DNA of 64,000 nucleotides from Brumimicrobium oceani (GTDB lineage: Bacteria > Bacteroidota > Bacteroidia > Flavobacteriales_D > Crocinitomicaceae). Positions 11,403-19,421 of the stretch are shown here, one piece after another (within the stretch, counting starts at the first letter, position 1; each line of letters begins with the position of its first letter). The DNA lies in NCBI RefSeq assembly GCF_003143775.1, contig NZ_QFRJ01000001.1:496001-560000 (forward strand), in the 5' to 3' direction. The notes beneath the pieces were generated by a model. The model was given only the letters and a program-made list of their open reading frames with translations. It did no database searches and was not told where the DNA came from. The translations under genes and the position numbers were made by a program.

Positions 11403-11474
11403 CTTAACTTAATTCATTACTTAATCTGCTTAATTAAGCTTAATGAATTAACTTAATATTAGTATACCGCTTAA
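11403..11474. repeat. Cluster of seven CTTAA motifs with palindromes
   Basis: CTTAA occurs at 11403, 11408, 11420, 11429, 11439, 11452 and 11470, seven copies in 72 bases, in the divergent spacer between the genes at 11381 (minus) and 11508 (plus). Nested in it are a perfect 12-bp palindrome, GCTTAATTAAGC (11428-11439), and a 9-bp inverted pair, AATTCATTA (11411-11419) with TAATGAATT (11441-11449). The position is that of an operator region. High AT content makes some chance matches expected. Confidence 0.5.
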
Positions 11475-11507
11475 TTCATCAAAAAGTTACAACCAAACTC
11501 CGGATAT

Positions 11508-12056
11508 TTGCATTCAACAACAATAATAGTCATGCAAGCAACCCTCTCAGAAGACAATAGAATTTTATTAGAAGACCTCAAGTCAGAGCTAATAATAGTT
11601 AAGCAAGAAGCCACAGAATTAAGTATTTCTTTATTAATTCAATTGAAGACACTAATGTTTCAATTTTTATTAAGCTACAAAGAGTATTCTTTAACCAACA
11701 TTCGAGAATATGGTATTGCTGAAATCTTGATGAATAGAGCGAATAGATTTTTTCGACTAGACAACGAAGAAGATGAGCCTAAAAAACCCAAGAAAAAAAC
11801 TAAATCTAAATTACAGCTTAAATACAAAAGAAAAAATTCGAATCCGGCACAAGAGAGAGTTGAAAAAACAAGCGCGCATAAATCTGGCAAAATCAAAACC
11901 AAGTCCAAAAAAACGTATAAGTACATCTTAAAAAGGTTGATAAAGATAATTTTATTCCCATTTTACATTCTTATTCTTATTCTTGGAATGCTTTTAGAAT
12001 CAGAAAGTAATGAAAATTCTAGTAAAAATGTAAAAAACAAATACACACCTTATTGA
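11508..12056 (+). CDS. Hypothetical basic protein with C-terminal membrane segment
   Basis: The 182-residue product has no family I recognise. The N-terminal 80 residues are helical (LLEDLKSELIIVKQEATELS). The middle, about 85-140, is extremely lysine-rich (EPKKPKKKTKSKLQLKYKRK), and residues 140-165 form one hydrophobic segment (IKIILFPFYILILILGMLLE) followed by a polar tail. This would be a tail-anchored protein with a basic cytosolic region. A second ATG at 11532 (MQATLSEDN) may be the true start. Length and composition support a real gene, but there is no homology evidence I can cite. Confidence 0.5.
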   Translation: MHSTTIIVMQATLSEDNRILLEDLKSELIIVKQEATELSISLLIQLKTLMFQFLLSYKEYSLTNIREYGIAEILMNRANRFFRLDNEEDEPKKPKKKTKSKLQLKYKRKNSNPAQERVEKTSAHKSGKIKTKSKKTYKYILKRLIKIILFPFYILILILGMLLESESNENSSKNVKNKYTPY

Positions 12057-12195
12057 TTTGATAAACAACAGAATACACGATATATCCTCGAGTTATAATT
12101 TAGAAAATTATTGAAATATGTTAATTTTATTTAGAAAATTGTAACTTATTGATTGATTGAACGTAACAACGAGAAGTTATTTTAAACAGAGAGAT

Positions 12196-12390
12196 ATGAG
12201 GAATCGATATGTAATAGCACTAAATCGCATGGTAATTACCAATGAACGAATGGAAAAACATCAAGCGCAAAGAGAAGAGCGATCAATCTCAATAATTGAA
12301 ATTTCAAAAATTATGGATTTAGTTAGCAAGTATCCTGCTCGAAAAATTGAACAAGATCAATTGCTTACATGTGGATTTTCAAAGAATTAA
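12196..12390 (+). CDS. Small hypothetical protein, 64 residues
   Basis: The frame from the ATG at 12196 encodes a short, charged, helical protein (MRNRYVIALNRMVITNERME ... SIIEISKIMDLVSKYPARK). A TTG 39 bases upstream could also start it. No domain is recognised. Support comes from the clear intrinsic terminator 44 bases after its stop (12434-12457), which shows that something on this strand is transcribed here. It may equally be part of an untranslated RNA. Confidence 0.35.
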   Translation: MRNRYVIALNRMVITNERMEKHQAQREERSISIIEISKIMDLVSKYPARKIEQDQLLTCGFSKN

Positions 12391-12433
12391 GTTTTTATTT
12401 GTTTATAGTTTAACGTTGTTTTATTTATTTAAG

Positions 12434-12457
12434 GAGGAGTTTAAAAACTCCTCTTTT
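12434..12457 (+). terminator. Intrinsic terminator
   Basis: GAGGAGTTT (12434-12442) pairs with AAACTCCTC (12445-12453); the innermost bases form the loop. TTTT and further T-rich sequence follow. It ends transcription of the small gene at 12196. Confidence 0.75.
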
Positions 12458-12460
12458 ATT

Positions 12461-13323
12461 TGTTACTCATGATCTTGAAGCCTTCGCATAATAGAATGAC
12501 TTAGTCCTTATAATTTAACCCACAACTCTAACAAATAAGACACGAATAAAGTATGAGACCTTACGCAATTAAATCCTAAAGCTACAATGTCAAATTTTTA
12601 TTAGGTATTCTACTTACAAACAAGGCTAACTCTCTACAAAATAAAACTCTTAACCATAAGGTAATGTGCCAAAGAGGATAAACTATAATCCAGCACGTAA
12701 GTATAGATCATTCTAACTCGAATAAGATAAAAACAAGACCAATTCATTTGAAACTGAACTCTATTCATCATTCATCTTAAAAATTATAATGTCAGTTCTT
12801 TCTTAACCTCGAAAGTCAATGAAGCTTTGTAAGTATAGAGATAGTATACTGATGATCAATTCAAATTAACTCTACTAAAAGCTTGTGTAACTTTAACCTT
12901 CATGATTAACAAAGTCCTTGGTTTGTTTTTAAAAGCAATCGTATTCCAAATGAAATTACGACAAAAAGGAGGAAAGCTGAATGAAGACGCTACCCGCAAC
13001 TCAAAAGTACAGTAGAAATCGATAGTTTTTAGCTTGTTTAAACCTTAAAATGTAGAACAGTAAAAAAAACACAACGTGACATGCAACTTTGAAGAAGTAG
13101 AGAAGTAGAGCAGGAGTACACAAATCAGTAAATTCAATAATTTACGCATCAAAAAAGAATGTAAATCTACATTAAACTAGCACATAACAACCTGTTGGTG
13201 GGAGGTGAAGCCATTAACACAAGCCACAAAACCAAATAGAAAGCAACAAGAATAAGTTGACAAATGTAACATTGTTTTATTTACAAATCTAAACGATATG
13301 CAAAAGATGAAATAAAAATATAG
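12461..13323. other. Long stretch without genes
   Basis: About 860 AT-rich bases, with stops dense in all frames. I find no tRNA, RNase P, tmRNA or SRP signature and no long inverted repeat. It precedes the XRE gene and may hold an unknown RNA or decayed sequence. Confidence 0.45.
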
Positions 13324-13336
13324 TTTACTTTTGTAA
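13324..13336. promoter_or_regulatory. TTACAAAAGTA-type site upstream of the XRE gene
   Basis: The plus strand reads TTTACTTTTGTAA. Its reverse complement contains TTACAAAAGTA, the same 11 bases found twice in the mnmA upstream region (15115-15125 and 15156-15166). It also contains TACTTTTG, a match to the TAnnTTTG -7 element, so it may be the XRE promoter, an operator, or both. Confidence 0.45.
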
Positions 13337-13378
13337 TTTATTCCGCAAAACCATTAACTTTACATCAAATAATTATTT

Positions 13379-13813
13379 ATGTCAATTAGCGAAAGGTTAC
13401 AAATGGTAATAAAAATGAACGGAATGACAAATGCATCATTTGCAGATGAAATAGGAGTTCAACGCTCTAGTATTTCTCATGTTCTTGCGGGGCGTAACAA
13501 GCCTAGCATAGATTTTATTCAAAAGATCTTAACCACATTTCCCAAGGTGAATGCCGATTGGTTGATCACGGGGAAGAAAATAGGGCGAAATACGGAGCAA
13601 GTCAATACAATGAAAACGCCTGAGAAAGACAACAAGGACTTAAGTGACTTTACCGTAGCCCCAACAATCAAGGAGGAGGAATCCGCTCCCTATGAAGGAA
13701 AAACAAGCCCAAGTTCAATCACTGCGTCGATTGGTGAAAATAAAAGACGGATAACGAAAGTCCTTGTATTTTACAACGATGGGACTTTTGAAGAAACTGT
13801 AGCTAAGCACTAA
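13379..13813 (+). CDS. XRE-family helix-turn-helix transcriptional regulator
   Basis: The 144-residue protein begins with a Cro/C1-type HTH at residues 4-60: ISERLQMVIKMNGMTNASFA, then EIGVQRSSISHVLAGRNKPS and a third helical part, FIQKILTTFPKVNADWLITG. The remainder is polar and probably disordered, ending in a short VLVFYNDGTFEETV segment seen in similar flavobacterial regulators. Its stop overlaps the end of the convergent mnmA gene by 11 bases. Autoregulation is plausible because the site at 13324-13336 recurs in the neighbouring mnmA upstream region. Target genes are unknown. Confidence 0.9.
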   Translation: MSISERLQMVIKMNGMTNASFADEIGVQRSSISHVLAGRNKPSIDFIQKILTTFPKVNADWLITGKKIGRNTEQVNTMKTPEKDNKDLSDFTVAPTIKEEESAPYEGKTSPSSITASIGENKRRITKVLVFYNDGTFEETVAKH

Positions 13814-14984
13814 TAACACCAGAACCCAATAATTCGTCATTGTCATCATAAAAAGCACAGAACTGCCCTGGTGTAATGCCTTTTTGAAGTTCATCAAATA
13901 AAACGTAGGTATAGCTGTTTTTACGCAAGACTTGCGCTTTTTGCAAAGTTTGTCTATAACGAATCCGAACGAGCACATGAAGAACTTTACCTTCTTTGAA
14001 CTGATTGTTTAAATTAGCAAACACAAGAGATTTACTATCAATTTTTAAAGCAGGCTTATTTAAAGCCTTATGACTATCTTTTTGACCACTAAAAATCAAG
14101 TTATTCACCGTATCTACCTCAATTACAAAAGATGGATTCGGACGCCCACCAATTGCAAGACCTTTTCTTTGTCCAATAGTATAAAAATGAGCTCCTTGAT
14201 GAGTCGCAACCTCAATCCCATCATTTTCTTTAAAATGAACAGGACTGACCAATTCCTCTATGTGGTCAAAATCACGTGGGATATTATGAAAATCTGATAA
14301 AACCGGCAGCTCCTCAGCGATTTCAATTACCTTACCTGTTTTCACTTTAAGTTGTTGCTGTAAAAACTCTGGCAAACTGACTTTACCAATAAAACAAAGT
14401 CCTTGAGAATCTTTTTTATCCGCCGTTATTAAATCTTGCTCTCTCGCAATGCGGCGAACTTCATCCTTCTGTAAATCCCCAATAGGGAAGAGGGCTTTAC
14501 TTAACTGATCTTGATTCAGCTGACATAAAAAGTAAGACTGATCTTTATTCCTATCCAGCCCAGCCATTAAGCTAACACTTCCGTCTGCATTATCTTTCCG
14601 TCTGCAATAGTGACCCGTAGCCACATAATCCACACCTAATTCCATTGCCCGTTCCATAAACACATCAAACTTAATCTCACGATTACACAGCACGTCCGGA
14701 TTCGGTGTTCTTCCTGCAGCATACTCATCAAACATATATTCTACAATACGCTCTTTGTATTCTTCGCTTAGGTCAATCACCTGAAAAGGAATTCCTAACT
14801 TATTAGCAACCAGTAGTGCGTCATTAGAGTCATCTATCCAAGGACATTCATCGGAAAGTGTAACTGATTCATCGTGCCAATTTTTCATGAACAAGCCAAT
14901 AACATCATAACCCTGTTCCTTTAACAAGTATGCTGCGACACTTGAATCTACACCTCCTGATAATCCTACTACTACACGTTTCAT
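13803..14984 (-). CDS. mnmA: tRNA-specific 2-thiouridylase MnmA
   Basis: MnmA puts the 2-thio group on wobble U34 of Lys, Glu and Gln tRNAs using ATP and sulfur relayed from TusE or a cysteine desulfurase. The ATP-pyrophosphatase loop is VVVGLSGGVDSSV at residues 4-16. The two catalytic cysteines are in TPNPDVLCNREIKF and DSQGLCFIGKV. The C-terminal beta-barrel follows from about residue 270. I placed the start at the ATG 14982-14984 (MKRVVVGLSGG), giving 393 residues; the longer frame to 15032 adds a non-conserved leader. The 3' end overlaps the convergent XRE gene. Confidence 0.96.
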   Translation of the reverse strand: MKRVVVGLSGGVDSSVAAYLLKEQGYDVIGLFMKNWHDESVTLSDECPWIDDSNDALLVANKLGIPFQVIDLSEEYKERIVEYMFDEYAAGRTPNPDVLCNREIKFDVFMERAMELGVDYVATGHYCRRKDNADGSVSLMAGLDRNKDQSYFLCQLNQDQLSKALFPIGDLQKDEVRRIAREQDLITADKKDSQGLCFIGKVSLPEFLQQQLKVKTGKVIEIAEELPVLSDFHNIPRDFDHIEELVSPVHFKENDGIEVATHQGAHFYTIGQRKGLAIGGRPNPSFVIEVDTVNNLIFSGQKDSHKALNKPALKIDSKSLVFANLNNQFKEGKVLHVLVRIRYRQTLQKAQVLRKNSYTYVLFDELQKGITPGQFCAFYDDNDELLGSGVISA

Positions 14985-15113
14985 TGCTAAATTTTGAGAA
15001 TGCAAATTTACACAAGTTTTGGGTCTAAACAAAATGATGGAGATAAGGACGTATTTTTAATGTCGGTATTTACAATTGTGTATTTATTAGACAATGAAGA
15101 ATTCTTATTTCTG

Positions 15114-15168
15114 TTTACAAAAGTATATAATTTACTTTCTTACAACCGTATTGATTTACAAAAGTATA
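15114..15168. repeat. Direct repeat TTTACAAAAGTATA, two copies
   Basis: Identical 14-base copies lie at 15114-15127 and 15155-15168, 41 bases apart (about four helical turns). A looser copy, TTACAAATGTAA, is at 15199-15210. They lie between mnmA and the divergent gene at 15250. The minus strand of each identical copy reads TACTTTTG, a -7 match for mnmA transcription. Confidence 0.6.
15118..15145 (-). promoter_or_regulatory. Candidate promoter of mnmA
   Basis: On the minus strand TTG (15145-15143), 17 bases, then TACTTTTG (15125-15118) fits the Bacteroidota TTG-N17-23-TAnnTTTG pattern. The leader to the mnmA ATG would be about 125 bases. Confidence 0.5.
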
Positions 15169-15249
15169 CAAGTGTGTTTTTATATTATTTTAACTATGTT
15201 ACAAATGTAAACGTATCAATTCGATAATAATTTTCAATATATTTACTGC

Positions 15250-15966
15250 ATGAAGAAAACAGTACTCTCCATTGGATTAGCTTTCGGTAGTTGGAGTTTT
15301 GCTCAAGGGCAATGCGAAGAAATATATTTAAAAGGATCTGTAAAGGACACCGCCATGGCGCAAAGCTTTTATAATTTAATGGTCATCAACATTACCACTC
15401 AGCAAGGAGTTTTTGGTCGGCCTAATGGAGATTTTTCTGTTTATGTTCGTCCAGGAGATAGAATTGCGTTTTCAGTGAAAGGTTATGGTAAAAAGTTTAT
15501 CGATATACCGCAACAGAATAAATGTTCAATTGACACCCTCGTTTATTTGAGCCCAAATATTCAGAAATTTGAAGAAGTTCAAATTTATCCTATAAAGTCC
15601 TTAGAAAAAATTAAAGCGGAGCGCGAGGAGCTTAGCATGAGAGAGACGAGGACTGTTACGGGTGTTAATGCATTGAGTAGTCCAATTACTTTTTTATACG
15701 AAAGGTTCAGTCAAAAAGCAAAATCCAAACGTCAAGTGGCAGAAATGGAACATCAAGACAACATCAACAACGTTGTGAAAGAGTTGCTGCGTGTTTTTGT
15801 TTCTTATGATGTGGTTTATTTGGAAGAAGAGCAGTTTATGGCTTTCATCAACTTCTTAAATATCGATGAACACTTCCTAAGAACAGCATCTGATTATGAC
15901 CTGATTGTTTATATACAAGACAAACTAGAGCACTATAAATACCTACATCCCGATTTATTTAAATAA
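15250..15966 (+). CDS. Secreted hypothetical protein with carboxypeptidase-regulatory-like domain
   Basis: A 238-residue protein with an N-terminal signal peptide (KKTVLSIGLAFGSWSFAQG). Residues 25-95 resemble the carboxypeptidase-D regulatory-like fold common in Bacteroidota envelope proteins: LKGSVKDTAMAQSFYNLMVI, then VFGRPNGDFSVYVRPGDRIA and VKGYGKKFIDI. The rest is alpha-helical, with an EFEEVQIYPIK-like link after the domain. Homologous small secreted proteins are common in Flavobacteriales, without known function. It is divergent from mnmA. Confidence 0.75.
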   Translation: MKKTVLSIGLAFGSWSFAQGQCEEIYLKGSVKDTAMAQSFYNLMVINITTQQGVFGRPNGDFSVYVRPGDRIAFSVKGYGKKFIDIPQQNKCSIDTLVYLSPNIQKFEEVQIYPIKSLEKIKAEREELSMRETRTVTGVNALSSPITFLYERFSQKAKSKRQVAEMEHQDNINNVVKELLRVFVSYDVVYLEEEQFMAFINFLNIDEHFLRTASDYDLIVYIQDKLEHYKYLHPDLFK

Positions 15967-16183
15967 TTATTATTGTCTTGCCAAGGGTAAACATGTTGAT
16001 TAACTAAAAGCTGAATATTCTGTGAATACTTTATAGGCGATCCTTCAGCTTTTTAATTCTTTGGCTATTCAATCTCTATTGAACAATTTATCTTATTTGA
16101 CGGTCAAACAGTGATACTTGCGCTGAATCTGAAATCTTGGCTTGCGCAATGTCCTGTAAGAATTGACTAAAATGTTCTAAAAC

Positions 16184-16211
16184 AAAAAAACCGATCTATC
16201 AGATAGTCGGT
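16184..16211 (-). terminator. Terminator downstream of the RRM protein gene
   Basis: On the minus strand ACCGACTAT pairs with ATAGATCGGT (16211-16203 with 16199-16190, one bulged base), followed by TTTTTTTG from the A-tract at 16184-16190. It lies about 50 bases after the stop codon at 16263. Confidence 0.7.
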
Positions 16212-16262
16212 CAATTTGTAATTTAGAATGAAGCACCTCATTCAATAATTTAAAAGCTTTGC

Positions 16263-16691
16263 TTAATCTTCTTTCTTTTTTCTTCTTGGTCGCATCACTC
16301 TTCTCTCCACTGTTTTTACCTCTTTCACCACCTTAGACTTTCTTTCCTCCGGATTTCTGTCCTCAGATCTTCTTTCTGGTCTTGGCGCAGAAGAAGGTTT
16401 GGAAGTGAAATTATCTTTTGGCTTATCAATGTTTTGCGGACGTTTTTCTTTAGGCGTAGCTAGTTTTACGTCTAAAACCCTACCATTAACCTCCATTCCG
16501 TTCAATTGATTTATCGCTGTATTGGCCTGAGAAAGATCCTCCATCTCAATATAACCATAGCCCTTCGACTTTTTGGTTTTGTTGTCGTACACTACATGTG
16601 CATAAGTAACTTCACCGAATTGTGAAAAAGTGGCTCTAAGGTCATCAGAAGTGATTCCAAAATCTAGGTTGGCTATAAATATATTTGTCAT
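16263..16691 (-). CDS. RRM-type RNA-binding protein
   Basis: The 142-residue product has one RNA recognition motif in residues 1-80: NIFIANLDFGI is RNP2 and SKGYGYIEM is RNP1, with the expected beta-alpha-beta spacing, and LNGMEVNGRVLDVKLA forms the end of the domain. The remaining 60 residues are basic and disordered (RKSKVVKEVKTVERRVMRPR). Single-RRM proteins of this kind occur in cyanobacteria and Bacteroidota and bind RNA, often in cold response or RNA localisation. I chose the ATG at 16689-16691 (MTNIFIANL); the longer frame to 16724 adds eleven non-conserved residues. Confidence 0.92.
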   Translation of the reverse strand: MTNIFIANLDFGITSDDLRATFSQFGEVTYAHVVYDNKTKKSKGYGYIEMEDLSQANTAINQLNGMEVNGRVLDVKLATPKEKRPQNIDKPKDNFTSKPSSAPRPERRSEDRNPEERKSKVVKEVKTVERRVMRPRRKKKED

Positions 16692-16800
16692 TACTAAATT
16701 GTTTCTCTCAATTGTTGTCCGCAAATTTACATTTTACATTTCAAAAAACACAGAGAAAAATGATTATATGCATATTTAATGTTAAAAATGTTACATAAAA

Positions 16801-17535
16801 TCAAAGCATCATGATGTCCTTGAACCTTATTGTTTGTCGGCGGGAGACTTCTATTTCTTTTTCATCAGAAAGCTTAACTTTTAATCCACCGTTAAACCAA
16901 TTTTCTATACTTTCTATGTGGTGAATGTTGATTAAATACTTTCGATTGGCCCTAAAAAAGTCTTCTGTAGACAACCTTTCTTGAAGAGCATTTAAGCTTC
17001 TCAAAATCATTGGACGCTCATCATTAAAGAAAACTCGCACATAATTTCCCTGACTTTCAAAATAACGTACATCTTGCAATTTTGGAAAAAAACATTTCTC
17101 ACCATCCTTCAAAAAAATATGATCACTAATCGTAAGTTTTCTCTCTGTTCTGTGGTTTTCATCAGGTGAATAGAAATCTTCCTCTTGACTGTTCTCTAAT
17201 TTCTCTATGGTACCTTTCAACAACTCCGGTTCTACAGGTTTCAGCAGATAATCCAATGCATCGACCTTAAAAGCCTCAATTGCATGGTCATCATAAGCTG
17301 TTACAAAAATAACCTTGGGTATTTCTTCTAGGTTTTTTAGCATTTCGAAACCACTCATCTCAGGCATTTGAATATCCAAAAAAATCAAATCAGGATTCAA
17401 TTCTTTAATCAGCTGAATACCTTCCTTGCCATTCGTAGCTTCACCAATAATCGTGATTGTATCTTTGTGTGCTTCCAGCAAGAGCTTTAATTCTTGTCTT
17501 GCCAATCTTTCATCGTCAATGATTATTGCTTTCAT
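16801..17535 (-). CDS. LytTR-family response regulator
   Basis: A 244-residue response regulator. The receiver domain (1-120) has the acidic pair IIIDDE, the phospho-acceptor aspartate D54 in LIFLDIQMPEMSG, and the conserved lysine in DYLLKPVEPE. The C-terminal LytTR DNA-binding domain (about 140-244) shows YFESQGNYVRVFF, FFRANRKYLINI and EVSRRQT. Such regulators control envelope and stress genes. It overlaps its partner kinase by 20 bases, so the pair is translationally coupled. Cognate genes are unknown. Confidence 0.94.
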   Translation of the reverse strand: MKAIIIDDERLARQELKLLLEAHKDTITIIGEATNGKEGIQLIKELNPDLIFLDIQMPEMSGFEMLKNLEEIPKVIFVTAYDDHAIEAFKVDALDYLLKPVEPELLKGTIEKLENSQEEDFYSPDENHRTERKLTISDHIFLKDGEKCFFPKLQDVRYFESQGNYVRVFFNDERPMILRSLNALQERLSTEDFFRANRKYLINIHHIESIENWFNGGLKVKLSDEKEIEVSRRQTIRFKDIMML

Positions 17536-18568
17536 AACTTCGTTCTATTAGTTTCTTTTTATTAATCCAAATATGCGAATATACTTTGTTTTCTTTGTTT
17601 TTTATTCCGAAACCTGCTTCTTGTCCATATAATATTTCAAGCCTTCGTTTTGTGTTTTTTATCCCGATTCCATGATTTTGACGCTCATTGTATTCTCCAT
17701 CATTGATCACTTCCATGATTAAATTTTGCTCACGTAAATAGACATTTACAACTATTTCACCTCCTTTTAATTTTTTAGACACTCCATGTTTAATGGCGTT
17801 CTCAACCATACTTTGAATTAAAAATGGAGGAATTTGAATACTCTTTTGAGGTTCACAATTTAAAGTATAACTTAACCTTTCTTCATAACGAATCTTCTCA
17901 AGCTTTAGGTATTCCTCCACGAGTAACATCTCCTCCTTTAAGCTTATAAATGATTTTTTACCCAACATAAGTGAATTTCTCAATAAACTTGAAAGCGTAG
18001 TTATGGCCGACTTTGCTGAAGTGGGCTCAATTTCAATTAACGCTCTTATACTGTTCAAAGAATTAAATAAAAAATGAGGATTCAGCTGATCTCTCAAGGC
18101 TTTTAACTCATTTTGCGTCTGACTTGCCTGCAACCTTAAGTTATTTATTTCTTGTAGTCTCGATTTCTGTAGTAAATGATAAGTTAAGTAAACTGCACTC
18201 CACATAATTAAAAATAATGAGTAGAGTAGAGAGTTGATAATGAATTCAGAAAATGGAATCCATCCTTCACCATAAAAAATTACAGTGCTTAAACTGGTAA
18301 TAAGCATTAGCAAAGTAGAAAGCAAAAATGATAAAGTAACAACACGAGGGATTAATGAAGCTAATTTTAAGTTCAGCCAACTTCTTTTGATGAATGCCCA
18401 TCGGATAATATTTGAAAAGAAGATCAAGAGCAGGTAAAGCTCCATTAGTTTTAAGCCAGTGCGAAAGCTAAGCTCACCTTGAACAAAGGCCGCTATACCT
18501 ATAATTCCACAAAGCACCCCCCAGGCGACCAGCTGAACAATCCAATAGAGTAACTTGTGTTTTCCCAT
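17516..18568 (-). CDS. LytS/YpdA-type sensor histidine kinase
   Basis: A 350-residue membrane histidine kinase of the Pfam His_kinase type. It has about four hydrophobic segments in residues 8-130 with no extracellular sensor domain, then a short coiled coil (135-160) and the phospho-acceptor block PHFLFNSLNSIRALIE with His165. The ATP-binding part carries the N-box VENAIKHGVSKKLKGG and the glycine box NHGIGIKNTKRRLE. It is the partner of the LytTR regulator downstream, with overlapping genes. The signal is probably sensed in the membrane. Confidence 0.94.
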   Translation of the reverse strand: MGKHKLLYWIVQLVAWGVLCGIIGIAAFVQGELSFRTGLKLMELYLLLIFFSNIIRWAFIKRSWLNLKLASLIPRVVTLSFLLSTLLMLITSLSTVIFYGEGWIPFSEFIINSLLYSLFLIMWSAVYLTYHLLQKSRLQEINNLRLQASQTQNELKALRDQLNPHFLFNSLNSIRALIEIEPTSAKSAITTLSSLLRNSLMLGKKSFISLKEEMLLVEEYLKLEKIRYEERLSYTLNCEPQKSIQIPPFLIQSMVENAIKHGVSKKLKGGEIVVNVYLREQNLIMEVINDGEYNERQNHGIGIKNTKRRLEILYGQEAGFGIKNKENKVYSHIWINKKKLIERSYESNNH

Positions 18569-18834
18569 TTTTTAAAACTAATTATTAAATTTTTAATGTC
18601 GGCATTCATTGTAGAAATAATTTAAAGGTAAGGGGCTTTCTGTTTGTGGCTAAGTTCATAACAGATGAAATTTATTCCCACTTAAAAGCGGGAAAGAGAA
18701 TAGGTTTACTCTTGGGGAGAATTATGCACCAGTCAAAAGTAGACTACCCTGTTTAAAAGCAATAGAATCAATATTAATGGTGTGATGCTTCTGTCCAACC
18801 ACTATTTAGAATGATTCAATAGTAGCTTATAATT
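18569..18834. other. Intergenic with a fragment of a dispersed repeat
   Basis: The spacer between the divergent kinase and MarR genes has no reading frame. At 18791-18807 it contains CTGTCCAACCACTATTT, which resembles the right end of the element at 51189-51353 (13 of 13 bases at the end shared with the copy at 48648-48663 apart from one deletion). Confidence 0.4.
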
Positions 18835-18864
18835 TTGAATATGTTACCAAGGTAATTATCTTTG
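18835..18864 (+). promoter_or_regulatory. Promoter with embedded inverted repeat, MarR gene
   Basis: TTG (18835-18837), 19 bases, then TATCTTTG (18857-18864) matches the Bacteroidota promoter consensus well, with the ATG only 8 bases further. TTACC-AA-GGTAA (18844-18855) sits between the two elements, exactly where a bound repressor would block polymerase. Confidence 0.7.
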
Positions 18865-18871
18865 CGCCATT

Positions 18872-19318
18872 ATGAAAAAAATCGAAGAAATTATAACCGC
18901 CAATTTTAAGGATGAACATCATAAGGCACTCATAAACATTAGGTATACATCGAACTATATAGGCGTATACTACAACCATCAATTAGAAGTTTTTGACCTG
19001 ACATTGGCTCAGTTTAATATTTTGCGAATTTTAAGAGGAGCAAACAAGCGATTGAGCATTAAAACAGTTAAAAACCGAATGGTTGAAAAATCACCAAACA
19101 CGACACGGCTGGTAGATAAATTAATTGCAAAAGATTTTGTGAAACGCTCAAGAAGTGAAAAGGACCGCAGAATTGTAAACATCGAAATCACAGCACTGGG
19201 GCTAGAAACACTAGCGAAGTTGGATGTGCAATTTGAAGACAACTATTTCAGACAAAACCTAAGTTCAGAAGAGGTGAAGACCTTGAACCACTTGTTGGAT
19301 AAATTCAGGAAGGAGTAA
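18872..19318 (+). CDS. MarR-family transcriptional regulator
   Basis: A 148-residue winged-helix regulator. The pattern FDLTLAQFNILRILRGANKR, then LSIKTVKNRMVEKSPNTTRL (recognition helix) and VDKLIAKDFVKRSRSEKDRR with the wing, is the MarR fold. The protein dimerises and usually represses its own gene and a neighbour until a ligand binds. An inverted repeat inside its promoter (18844-18855) supports autorepression. The TonB-type receptor gene 103 bases downstream on the same strand is a likely second target; a similar but weaker sequence, GTTACTATAAGGTTA, lies before that gene. Confidence 0.92.
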   Translation: MKKIEEIITANFKDEHHKALINIRYTSNYIGVYYNHQLEVFDLTLAQFNILRILRGANKRLSIKTVKNRMVEKSPNTTRLVDKLIAKDFVKRSRSEKDRRIVNIEITALGLETLAKLDVQFEDNYFRQNLSSEEVKTLNHLLDKFRKE

Positions 19319-19421
19319 ACAACTTTTTACTTTAGCTGTTCCTCGATACAGACGTTACTATAAGGTTAAATTAATTTACAAACCAATTCCAATTTTTAAT
19401 TTCGTAGCTCAATTTTTTTTT

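Noticed and set aside
12461-13323. RNase P, tmRNA or 6S RNA in the long gene-free stretch
   Set aside because: None of the conserved signatures of these RNAs could be found on either strand.
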